Positions 22,428-33,500 of a stretch of DNA of 64,000 nt are shown piece by piece. Each line of letters starts with the position of its first letter. Positions within the stretch are counted from its first letter, which is position 1. The position numbers were made by a program, and so were the translations under genes. Source of the stretch: Edaphochlamys debaryana. Taxonomy: Eukaryota; Chlorophyta; Chlorophyceae; Chlamydomonadales. The notes below the pieces were generated by a model that was not told where the DNA came from, did not search any database, and was given only the letters and a program-made list of their open reading frames with translations. The stretch lies in the NCBI GenBank assembly GCA_016858145.1, contig JAEHOE010000008.1, positions 62,001 to 126,000 on the forward strand, read 5' to 3'.

Positions 22428-25161
22428 TCATTGCGTGGTGCCCTCGTCCGTCGGGGCGGGCGCGGTCGAGAAGGCAATGGCGATGAGGCTGCAGGCCATG
22501 ATCACCGCCCCGCCCAGCACCGACACCGAGACCACCTGTAGGGGTGTGAGGCGGGGGTGGGCAGGAACACTCAGGCCCTTTACCTGACACAGGCGCATTC
22601 CCCCTTGTGACCTCATGGCATCACGGCTTTTGCACGAGAAGCAGGAGCTTGCTTTGTCAGGCATGCAGGGCCCGCACACGCACCTTGTCCTGGGGGTCGA
22701 AGCGGTGGGCTGTGGGCAGCAGCTCCTTGATGCTGACGTACACCATGATCCCCGCGACCAGGCCGAATAGGATTCCAAATACCGTGTCCGTCATCTGCCC
22801 CCCGCACACCACCGCCAGGCCGATGAGCCCCCCGATGGGCTCGGAGCAAGAAGCCACCAGCGCCCTGGGGTCGTGGGGGGAGGAAGGGGCAAGGCCAAGG
22901 CCAGAGGACAGGGCACGCTTATTAGAGGCAGAGGGAGTAGGGGCTGGTGGTGTAAGGATTTGCCCCGGCTGAGGGCTACTGTACCCATGCGGTAACGGTC
23001 TGCATGCATCGTGTCAAACTTCGCTCCTTAGGCCCTCGGGCCCTTTGGCCATTATGGTCTGGACGTGACCCGGGCCGACCCGCGAGCCTTCGCCCCCCTC
23101 ACCACAGCACGCCTTTGAGCTTCGACCCCGTTCCGGCTGACATGGCAGAGGCAATCACCAGGCCTGGAGCAAGAGGTAGGGCAGGTGATCAGTCCTTGGC
23201 AGGAACTGTCACCGGCGGGTGCAGGGATACGGTGCAGACGCGGGCAGGAGACGAGCGCAAATAGCGATTGGCGAGCCATCCGTGCTCCCTCTGCTGGGGA
23301 CGGAGGCAGCAGCACGTGCAGGGCCCATCGGTCTGGGGCTTACCTTCGGGGATGTTGTGGATGGCGATGGCAATGGCGGTGGTGATGCCGCTGCCCATGG
23401 AGTCCTGCAGGGGAACGACGTGCGGAGATTAGCTCGCCTGGACTGCAGCCCGGGCGGTTGACGTAAATGCGAGAGACCGACGCTACCTCGCTGGTCACGC
23501 CAGGGCCCTGCCCCTTGTCCACCCTCAGCGCCCCAGAGGCGAGGCCCCTGCCCCTGTCCCCCTCGCCCACCCTCGCACCCACCATGTACCCCACAAACGT
23601 GACCAGACCCTCGGGCAGGTTGTGCAGAGCCACGGCCAACTGCGGAGGCAACAGGGGAGGCCTAATGAAGACGAACACCACCCGGCCGGCAAGGGTCAGG
23701 TGCGGTGCCTGGCCTGTTGGCCCACCGCACGCAACTGCCAAGGTGCCAAGTGTCGACGTCCAGGGCTCCAGGCCCAGCCCGACCCAAGCCCCTCTACACC
23801 GTCCCCAAGCGCTCACCGCGCACAGCAGGCCGGACCGCACGAGCGACCTGGCACTCTCCGCCGACAGGCCGCTCTCCGTGCTCGAGTCCGAGACCACCAG
23901 CGCCGGCGGGCTCTTGACAGGGCCCTGCGCCATCGCCAGGCCGCTCTCCGTGTCGCGCACCGCCCACGACTCCGCCTGGCTGAGGCTGGTCACGGTCTCG
24001 GCGTCGCACGTGCAGGGGGTGCCGCAGGCGCCCAGGGCGGCCGCGGGCGAGACGGCGCAGCCGGGCGGGGCCGTGCCGGTGGACTGGTCCTTGCTTCCTT
24101 GGTGGTTGACGGGCGTGTGGGCGCGCGAGGGGGTGTCCTTGGCGGCGTGGCCGTGCGTGGGGTCGAGCAGGTCCTGAGGCCCCTCGATCTCCATGTGCAT
24201 GCCCGGCGCCCCACGGTCGGCCAGCCAGTGGCAAACCTGGAGGCCAGAGCGAGGGAAGAAGTGTGGGGGCGAAGGAGAAAGGGGATTAGGCCTGCTGGAG
24301 AGGATCCGCGTGGCGATGGCTGTGTGCCCCGAGTGTTTGCCTGCTTGCTGCGATGCTTGCAGCGGCAGGGACGACCTGTGTGCCGCTTTGCCAGCCCAAC
24401 GGTGCCAGACCGGCACCACTCTTCTCCCTTCGTAAACCCACGCACCTTGTCAAGCACCCAGATGATGGGGAAGCCGCAGAAGAAGCAGATGGTGGCGTAC
24501 GTGAAGGCCATGGCGTGGTCGAACCCCGCGCTCTCAAACATGCCCACGGACTTGCCGGCGTAGATGTCTGTACATGGGATGGGAAGAAGGCAGAGATTGC
24601 GGGACGGGGGCTCTGTAGGTGTCCGCGGAAGTGCGGGTGGTATTAGGCTGCAGCTTGGCGGGAAACCTGTAGGGCGACGCCCGTCAGCTGGGGGATTACA
24701 ACCGCCCCTCTAAGCCACTCTAAGCCCCCGCAGATCTCACCAACGGCTGAGATATACATCATCTGCGGAACGTGGCGAGGACAGGCGGGGCGAGGGGCGG
24801 AGTCAGCCGCGGAGTCCTTGGATGGACCCAAGGGCCTTTCATTACTCCAGACTGGTACCTCTTGCCGGCAGCGGGCTCCCCTCTGGTCCGATCCGGTTCA
24901 CCCCACATGGCCACAACTCCAGTGACACGTACCCCCGCGCTTCCCCGCGCCATCCTGTGCCCCCCGCCGCCGAGGGCTGCCGTCCCACGCACCCACCACT
25001 CCAGCGGCGAAACCTAGAGATACGGCCAGAAGCTTGTTGTTCTGCCGAATATTGAAGAGGCAGATGACTAGGGCCCCTAGCATTGAGGACATCGCCGCGC
25101 CCAACACGCATGCGAAGGCTATGGCAACCCGCGCGCTCGAGACTCCTGAGCACCCTGCCAT
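22428..25161 (-). CDS. ZIP-family (GufA/ZupT-type) metal transporter, paralog B
   Basis: Same family and predicted role as paralog A. Exons: 25161-24997, 24762-24741, 24567-24446, 24236-23817, 23639-23583, 23404-23344, 23163-23103, 22864-22684, 22535-22428; 398 residues. Exons 1, 2, 3, 5, 6 and 7 have exactly the lengths of paralog A (165, 22, 122, 57, 61 and 61 bases), showing a tandem duplication. Three differences stand out. The cytosolic loop exon is 420 rather than 306 bases and carries other metal-binding candidates (HGHAAKDTPSRAHTPVNH, CGTPCTCD). Intron 6 has an ordinary GT donor (G|GTAAGC). Exon 8 is one 181-base exon where A has 121 plus 60. Metal helices ALHNLPEGLVTFVGYM and IAIHNIPEGLVIAS are intact. 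Confidence 0.92.
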
Positions 25162-26789
25162 GGCAATCAGGTGGCTTTAAACTAGGCGTAAGTTAAGAAC
25201 CGGCTGCGCGGGGGTCGCAGGAAACGCTTTAGCCGGAATCCAAGCGTCGCGAGTGTCGGCGTAAGGCAGCGCTTTCTTGAAGCTGCTTCGCAATCGCTGG
25301 ATGCATGAAGAGGTGGTATTACGTGCACTACAAGTATGTCGGTGGGGCGACGCAGCTCGAAGCTAGTGATGCGCGGCGGTATAAGGGGTGTTTTAACGAC
25401 GCAGCGCGTGTCAAGCGTGTGCCCGGTCGGTCTTGATGAGCTAAGCTCTTATGACTCCCGTAACATCAGGGGGATTGCCTTTACTCAGTCCTTAGAGGTA
25501 GGCGTCTCAGCTCTTGCTCTGCTAACCCGCCGCCACTTGCGTCATGGTTGGGCCGTGATGTCCCCCAATGCTCACTTTACCGACTTCCCTTCCGACACGC
25601 GCGTCTACGTGACCATGTTAACCTTTGCGTGCCCTCAACACAGCAGATGTTGAGTTACACCGTGTTTCAGGCTGTCCGCCAGCCGGGCATCTGCTCGGAG
25701 CAGTCCTCCCGCTGCGGACTGGTAAGGTGGCAGGGTTTGCACTGGCACCTGACCGGTAGGTTGGTCCCCTTGGTCCTGACCTATTGTGAGCCCCAACAGG
25801 CCCCAGCCTTGGGGTGGGCAGCCATGGTGAGCTGCCTGAGGCGGCTCGTACCTGACCTGCTGAGGGGGGGAAAGGCGGACCTGATCAGCCGCCAGATCCG
25901 TCTGCCTGTGTTGGTCCCGAAGTCGTCGTCTCACGTCACCCCTAGGCCCACTAGCGGCTGGCACGTGGGGAACGTCCGGGAAGGCAGGGCTTTGAGCTGC
26001 TCCGAGCGCTTTACGGCTTTTGTTTTTCCACGGCCTCCAACCAACTGCCGGCGACATGTCTGGGAGCTCAACCTCCACGCGCGTACTCAGTCAGAGTGTG
26101 TTGCTAGCTAACCTTGCACAGGCCTCTGAGGGCAGTCGCGACACGGTGCTCGATGGACCATAATCATAGCGTAGCAGATGGGTGAGGGGCTCAGCCCTTT
26201 TCCGCCCCCATGGGGGCGCCCCGCTTGTCCACGGCTGGCGACTGTTATGCGTCAGAGCTCAGGGGCGAGAAGTCAGGGGCGGAAGGCCTTGTCGGGTGTA
26301 AAGCCGCTTGGGTCAGATTCTGAGCAAGGGACCGGAAGGGGGGGGCACGGGCCCTAGGAATGGCCAGCAGTGCGGGCCTGTGGAGATTGCCGGTCCCTCC
26401 GTCATGCCGTTGCGGACAGCCTCAGCAGCGAGGCAGGAACTCGACTACGTTGCCATGGCCGCTTCCGTCCGTTAAAGTGTACACGCGTGAGACTAGTGTT
26501 TGGCATTTGGCACCCCGCACCATCCCCCAACCCGCGAGGGGCACCATCGCTGACTGGTCACGACCCGGGGGCCCACGACGACGAACCCAGTTCCGCATCG
26601 AATGCCACGAGGGTACTGGTGTCTTGCCTAGCTCTTGTCTGGCCTACTTCGCGTGTCGGGCGGAGGTGCGCGCGGGTGCTGACGCTTGCATCGCGATCGA
26701 GGGTCCGCCACCTCTGGAGAGGCGTCCAATTGGCCAACTGTGTAACCTCACCACTTCACCTGTGTGCAGCAACCTCACCAGCGGCAAAG
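25162..26789. promoter_or_regulatory. Divergent promoter region, ZIP B / FKBP
   Basis: A 1.6-kb spacer between outward-facing starts. Overlapping open frames on both strands at about 25.55-26.11 kb (187 and 147 codons) have no recognisable family and no exon chain, so I do not call a gene. A transposon remnant or a lineage-specific gene cannot be excluded. Confidence 0.4.
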
Positions 26790-29493
26790 ATGGCTCTCGC
26801 GCAGAAGGTGCGCCTCTCGCTTGCATTCGTCGTCTCTCGCCCCGCCTCTCGCTCGTCTGCGACACTGCTCCGACTCACGCCGCCCGTATGTGTAATCGCT
26901 ATTGCGTTGCAGGCATCCCAGCGCAGCGGCCGTGTCGCTGGTGAGTATGCGACATGTTCCCGAGCGCGTCCCCGCTTGCTCCTCCTCCCAGCGCGGCATT
27001 ACTATAGCAGCGTCGTGCTCAAAACATGCGCGCTGCACCCGGTGCACGGCCTCTGCTCCCTGCTGCCAACAGCGTCGATCGACCACACATTCCCCACGCC
27101 ACAAACCCAGACCACCCCAGCGCAAGCGACACACGCTCGCCCCTCACCCGGCCCCCCCTACCACCCCAGTCCTTCACCCTCCCACAATATCAACCTCGTT
27201 GCAGGCCGGAGCCGTTCCAGCTCCACGCGTGTGGTGTGCCAAGCCCTCCCCGTGGATGGCGTCCGGCGGCAACTCCTCCAGGGGTCTGTGGCCCTGGCCA
27301 CTGCGGCTCTAGTCGGGTGAGGGCCCCGTTTCTCGTAAGCCACTTCTCTGCTCACATCAGATGATCCCTCCTCTCCAACTTCAACGTCCCGTTTGCCACC
27401 GAGTTCGCCTTGCTCACGGGTGTCTAACCTGCTTGCGCCCACCCGGCCAGCGCCGCGCCCGCTCTGGCGGCCTCGCTGCCGCCCCAGACCAACAAGATGC
27501 TCTGCGACGCGGACTGCACGGCGCAGCTGGAGTCCACTGAGGAGGTGACGCTGCCCTCGGGCCTCAAGTACAAGGCACGTGGGGCGGCGTGGGGTGGGAA
27601 TGGGAGTGGCCTTGCGAGTTCGACCCGAAAGCGAGAGTGATGCGTTTGCAGGAGGAGCTTGAGAGCCACTACCCGTACTAGTGGCGAAGCGTCGGGGGTG
27701 GAATTGTGTGTGCGGGAAGGCAACCGCGACAGGGGACGCACCAACAGTGATGGTCCAAACGAGGGGCTGGCTGGGGCCCGTTACTTCACCTGACCGGGCT
27801 ATCGTCTTCCGCTACGGCTGCCCTACCACAGGACATTGTGGTTGGCACGGGCGCTTCCCCCCGAGTGGGCTTCCAGGCAAGTGCGCTGCGTTACAAAACC
27901 ACTGCAAATGGGGGTGTCCCAGACAGCGGCCAGGGCTGCTCGTATGAGCCGGGGAGTCGAAGGCGGCCACGTGTGTGTCGGGCGCTCGGGCTCAGCGGAG
28001 CCAGCTGGTGGGGCGTGGGGCCCATGTCGCACGTGGCTTGCGCGGAGGACCGTGAGATTGGCGTGCCTTTAGCCATGATTGAGCCCTGCCCTCCCGCCCC
28101 TGTGCGCTGCGCGCCCCCTCCCGTGCAGGTCGTGTGCCACTAGTGAGTACCCCCGCTGCTAGCCTGCGGGTTCGGGCTTACGAGTTACGAGTTGCCCTGG
28201 AGGACGGGGGGCTGAGCGTGTGGGCGACTGCGCATCTGGTCGGGCTTCTGGGCCCGGTGACTGACCGACGCTGGGGACGTGGGGAGCTGCTATGACGGCC
28301 GAGGCTCTCTCCCACCCCGCCTCGCAGCATTGCCATGACCCCCAGCCTTCGCGTGTTCGACTCGAGCCTGGACAAGGGCCAGGTGTGCGGGGCGGAGGGC
28401 CGGGGGCGGGCGACGCGTGGGCGTGTCGGGCACGGGCCTGCGCACGGGCTCACGTGCGTGCCCGTGACGGTTGTGTCAGCTGCATGCTGCAAGGGTGCCG
28501 TAAGCTCGTGCAGTCCGCTATCGCGAAAAATGTGAACACAGCTGCCCTGAGCGCTGTGGTCGGCCATCGTGACACGTGTGTGGCTCCCCGGCCCGGCCGC
28601 GTGTGCGTACTGCAGGTGTACGACATCCGCGTTGGCGCTGGCCAGGTGAGGCTTGGGCCTTCAGGGGGCCTCGTGCCTCGCCATGGGTTAAGGATCCCGG
28701 GGTGGTGAGATCGGTAGCGAAGAGACAGAGCGCGCTATATGTGCGACCACCCGTCGAGCGTGCTGCCTCGAAGTGTCTGGCGGCGAATGGTGCTGGGTCA
28801 GCGCACCGGAGGTGCGGGCTTGGCCCCCCACCCACCTCCTCGTCGTTGTGTCACCGCGCCCCAGGTCATTGCCGGCCTGGATGAGGGCGTGCTGGGCATG
28901 AAGAGCGGCGGCATCCGGCGGCTCTACATCCCGGGCAACATGGCCTTCCCCAAGGGCCTCAAGGCCGCCGCGGGCCGCCCCTCGGTGCCGCCCTCCAGCC
29001 CCGTGGTGTTCGACGTCAAGGTGGGGCGGGGGAGGGAGCAGCGGGGCGGGGCGGGGGCCGCGGGGCGGTGGGGCGGGGCGGGGGAGCAGTGGGGCTGGGG
29101 TGATGGCAGCGGGCGGTGGGGTGGGGCGGGCTAGGGAGCAGCAGGGCGGGGCGGGGGCAGCGGGGCGGTGGGGGGGGGGGGGCGGGGCAGGGACAGCGGG
29201 GCGGGGCGGGGGAGCAGCGGGGCTGGGGCGGCGGGGCGAGGGGATGCGGGCGAGCGGCTTGGGCCGCGGGAGAGGGAGCTGGCTAGCGAAGCGGTGTGAC
29301 GTCAGTCTGCGGTGCACCCTGGTCTGCGGCCTTGGGCATGGGGCGGGGTCCAGGGCGGCGGGGCGGGAGGGGAGCACCGGGTGTGAGCAGCTCCCTGCGG
29401 GCAACCCTGCCCTGACCACGTCCTCGTGCCGGTACTCCCTGCCCGGCCCCGCAGCTCCTGTACGTCCCGGGCCTCGACGATGCCGACGAGTGA
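26790..29493 (+). CDS. Thylakoid-lumen FKBP-type peptidyl-prolyl isomerase
   Basis: Catalyses or assists prolyl isomerisation during folding in the thylakoid lumen. Exons: 26790-26807, 26913-26940, 27205-27316, 27451-27574, 27832-27876, 28129-28142, 28328-28382, 28616-28645, 28865-29020, 29455-29493; 206 residues. A bipartite leader is visible: a Ser/Arg-rich stroma-targeting part, then twin Arg at 36-37 and a hydrophobic stretch (RRQLLQGSVALATAALVG) ending in an AxA-type site, the pattern of a Tat substrate. The FKBP core follows: GLKYKDIVVGTG, HYIAM, VFDSSLDKG, GQVIAGLDEGVLGM and RRLYIPGNMAFPKG. The usual Trp of the VIPGW motif is Leu, so catalytic strength may be low. The ending VVFDVKLLYVPGLD recalls plant FKBP16-3. 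Introns 4 and 5 need GC donors (AAG|GCACGT and CAG|GCAAGT). Confidence 0.93.
29021..29454 (+). repeat. G-rich low-complexity intron 9 of the FKBP gene
   Basis: This 434-base intron is made largely of imperfect GCGGGGCGGGGGCAG-type repeats on the transcribed-sense strand, interrupted by (G)9-11 runs. Such tracts can form G-quadruplexes in DNA or pre-mRNA. No coding signal is present. Confidence 0.7.
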
Positions 29494-30555
29494 GCGCCTC
29501 GGGAAGGCCTGGGGAGGCCAACTCTGAGCTGAGGGGTGGCACGGATCACGGATGGAGCTCGAGCATGCAATGGCACTGGCCAGGGCTAACGACAGGCTGC
29601 GGGCCGTGGGGGCGCTTGAGGAGGAAGCGGAGTGGTTGAGGCAGAAGGACGGACAGGGCAGGGGCCGGCGGGGTCCCAGGTTTCTTGGGACTGCCCCGCC
29701 CCGTTGGCAACCGCGGGAATGATAACACTTGGCCCAGGAAGGACACCAACTGTCGGCTGTGCGCAGTGGCTGTCTCTGCCTTCCCGGGCAAACGGCCTGT
29801 GACTGCCTGGAGGGTTTCGGATGGCGAGGTGCAGTTTTGTGTTAGCGCCGGGGCCGGATGATGAGTTTTGCAAGCCCCGAGGCAGTTTTGTAAGCGCCAG
29901 CACGAGCATGAGCCCTGAGAGTGTCGGTGATTCGTGGGGCCTCCGTGGGCTCGGGAGCAATGGGCAGCTGCCCCCTGCTAGCCCACGGCCCACATCCCCC
30001 AGCTGCTGGGGCTGGAGGGTAACTGATCACGGCTGGATGCAAACAGACTTGGTTCATGAGCGACATGGGGAACCTCCAGTTGCGGGCTGCCTCGCTCGCG
30101 GAGCTGGGCCGGGTAGGTTGTGCGCGCTGTGGGGCTGGCCGGGGCAGTGCCGGTGCCGCACCGACGCCACGTGGTGTGCCCAGCAGGGGCACGGCACGGC
30201 AAGTCAGCGAGCGTTCACCCATTGCGTTAATGGAAACGCATGCGGCTCCTGTGCAGGGTTATGCGGGCAGCGGGACCGGGGGTGCGGGTCCGCGAGTCCG
30301 GGCGCGACCATTCGCCGGGCCAAACGGTAAAGTCCACGCCCGCGCCCCGTTGCCCCACTTGACACCAGCCGCATAGCGTTCACTGCCATCGCGCAGTCGC
30401 GGCGAAAGGTACCTCAGGCTCTGTAGGAGGAGAGCAGGAGTGGTCGGAGGCTTGCTTTGCAAGCCCGCAGCCGCAGCTCAGGCGTTCTTTGCTCACAACG
30501 ACAGCTTGCATCAATACCCTTGTCAAGCTTCCCAATTCGAGCCTGCTCCGGAGGG
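29494..30555. other. FKBP 3' UTR and promoter of the FtsH-like gene
   Basis: No gene is recognised. The left half holds the FKBP 3' UTR, and the right half the promoter and 5' UTR of the next plus-strand gene. The frame of the FtsH-like first exon stays open upstream to 30457, but the first ATG in that frame is at 30556. Confidence 0.45.
29889..29893 (+). promoter_or_regulatory. TGTAA polyadenylation signal for the FKBP gene
   Basis: TGTAA (in TTTTGTAAGCG), about 395 bases downstream of the FKBP stop. A near repeat of the surrounding GCAGTTTTGT string occurs about 57 bases upstream. Confidence 0.5.
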
Positions 30556-33500
30556 ATGGCGTCGCCTCAGATGGGGCGGCCTCTCGCCACGACCGCTACC
30601 GCCCACGCTGGGCATCGCAACGTCGCTCCACTCCTACTAGCTCGTCTCTGTGGTCCAGCGCCACGCCTACCGTGTGCACGGCACCATCAGCAGGGAGGAG
30701 GGTTGTCGCGTGGCGAGCAGCGCGTCAGCGTCAGCTGCCCGGCTACGAAGGACTCACGCGAGGGCAAGCGCAGCGACTCCGACGGAGGCTCGAGCGACGT
30801 GTCCACGTCCTCGGCGGACCCCAACCAGGCGTCCGCCCCTCCTCCACAGCCGTGGTTCCTAGCCCTGCTCCAGCGGCTCCGCGTTCCAAAGCAAGTCATT
30901 GACTTCATCGCGGCATGGGTCTTCCCGCCCGCTGGCTCTCGAGCCGCGCCGCTGGCCCGGGCCATCTGGGTGACGCTGGGCTTCTGCTGCGTGGCCATGA
31001 CCCGGGAGCTCTTCTTCCCCACCGCCCGCGTGGCGCCACGGGAGGTGCGTGGCTCGGGGCTCCGTGACGAGGACACGGGCATCTTGGAGCTCTTCCCCCT
31101 TCTTGGCGGCTCTGTGTCGGCGCTGGTTCGGCAAGGGCTGGTCACACGGGCAGAAGGGAGGGCCGGAGGCGCCGGAGGGTGCCTGCCTCCATCCCACATT
31201 CCCACTCCTTTTTTGCCTCTCACCGTTCTTTCCCACCCGCGCCCCCTCCCCACGCAGGTGCTGTACTCGGACTTTGTAACACTCCTCGACACGGGCCGCG
31301 TGCGCGCCGCACGCCTGGAGGCAGGCACGTCCCGCCTTTACTTCGACGTGGTCCGCCCGCCCACCCCCGCCCCCGCGGCCGCCACCCCCGCCGCAACCGC
31401 GGCCGCGCCCGCAGCCCTGGCCGCCACGGCCACCGTCGCAACCGCAGCCGCAACTGCGGTACCCGCTGCCCTGGCCGCCGCCGCGCCTGCCGCCGCGGAG
31501 GCCGCCGCTGCCTCCACGTCGGCTGCGGTGGGGTCCTCGACGGCGGTCGCGGCCGCCCCCCAGCGGCAGCGCTTCCTGAAGCAGTTCTACATCAAGCTGG
31601 CCGACAAGAACGACAACGTGCTGCTCATGCGCCTGCTGCAGGTGCGCAGTCGCGCGCTTGCGTGGTGCATGTGCGCTTGCTCCCTTAGCTAACCGCCCAG
31701 GCATATCGGTTGTTGCTTGGGCATGGCGTTTGGGCATGGCATTTGTGTAAGGTACAAAGCCGTCCGGGCGCGGGGCACCAGGGAAACGGCATGCCATGTG
31801 GGTCGTCCTTGTGACGCCTCCCAACTGTTCGCGCACCCAACCACAATTACCTCGGGAACCCCCCCCCCGGCAGGCCGGCGTGGAGTACTCGGTGCTTCGC
31901 GCCTCCCTGGCCGCCTCGGCCGCCAACGCCTTCCTGACGGCCCTGGCGCTGTGGATCCCGCTGCTGCCCATGATATGGATGCTGCGCCGCATCATCGACC
32001 AGCGCCAGGGCACGGGCCGCGCCAAGAAGGCCGTGACGCCCGGCGCCAACACGCCCACCACCACCTTTGCTGACGTGGCGGGGGTGGACGCCGCCAAGCA
32101 GGAGCTGCTTGAGGTGGGGCCGTGGGGGGCTGGGGGAGGGGGGGGGGAAAACGGGGGCGGGGCCGGTCGGTGGAGGAGGCGAGGGGCGGAAGCCGAAGGC
32201 TGGCGGCATGGGGCCAGCGGTAACTGCCCGCTGTTGTGGGTTGGGTGGCGGTGGAGGCTGACCCTAACCGCATGTGTTGCCCGGCTGCTGCAGGTGGTAA
32301 CCATCATGCGCCAGGCCAACGCCTCCACCTCCAAGCTCAAGGTGGGGGAGGGGCGGGAGAGGGCTGGGTTGGGAGGCAGGCCTACAATGAAGGGCAGCCG
32401 GGCAATGGAAGCCTGGCAGCCCATGCCCTTGCCTTGATAGGGTGCACCGGGGCTGGCAGCGTGGGGTTGGGGGGCTGGGCCTGCAGTTGCGGAAAGCAGC
32501 GCTGCGGAGGCCTGGCAGCCAGTGCCTTCCCCTGATCATCATAGCGACCGCTGTCATGTTCTTGCCGTCCCGGCCGCGCAGGTCAAGATGCCGTCGGGTG
32601 TGCTGCTGTGCGGACCGCCCGGCACAGGAAAGACGCTCCTGGGTGAGTCCCGGGCAGCAGCTGTCGCCGGGGGTGGGACCGCACACGTGAACACGCGTTC
32701 AGAGACAGCAGCCCTGGCCGGAGACTGTAGCCGCCGTAGCGGTGCACGGTTGCTAACCGCCTCCAATACCAATCGCTGCCCCTACCACCACCCCCCTCCT
32801 GCAGCCAAGGCGGTCGCGGGCGAGGCGGGGGTGCCCTTCTTCGCCGTGAGCGCCTCTGAGTTCGTGGAGCTGTTCGTGGGCCGGGGCGCGGCTCGCATCC
32901 GGGAGCTGTTTGCGGAGGCGCGCAAGGCGGCGCCCTGCGTGGTGAGGCGGGGGGCGCTCCTACCTGGCGGGGCGGGCGCGGGGCTAGAGCGGTGACACGG
33001 CCGGGGCCGCCCAGATCTGGCTCCAGGGGTGGGCTTTGAGCTGAGCATGGCTTGCGTGGGCGGGAGTGATGCGGGCGCTTGGGGGAGGGCTGCGCTGGGC
33101 GGGGGCCTGCGTGGTGAAGCAGCGGCCTCCTAGGTTGCTGCGGCACCCACACCTCCCTCCCTCCCGCCGCCCTCCCGCCGCCAGGTGTTTGTGGACGAGC
33201 TGGACGGCGTGGGCAGCCGGCGCGGCTCGGGCTACAACGACGAGCGCGACCAGACCCTCAACCAGCTGCTCACGGAGCTGGACGGGTTCGACGGCCGGCC
33301 GGGTGGGTTGCGGAGGCGGACGGGCGGTTGCGCAGCGGGGTGTTGGTGGGCTACGCGGCAGGGGGAGGGTGGAAGGAGAGGGAGAGGTGCTTGACGCCCC
33401 CGAAGGCAAGCGAGCAGCTGCCGAGGTGCTCGAGGCCCGCGGGGCAAAGCAAGGAGTCTCGTTGCGTCACGGCAGCTACCATTAGGGGCAGCAGATGGAG

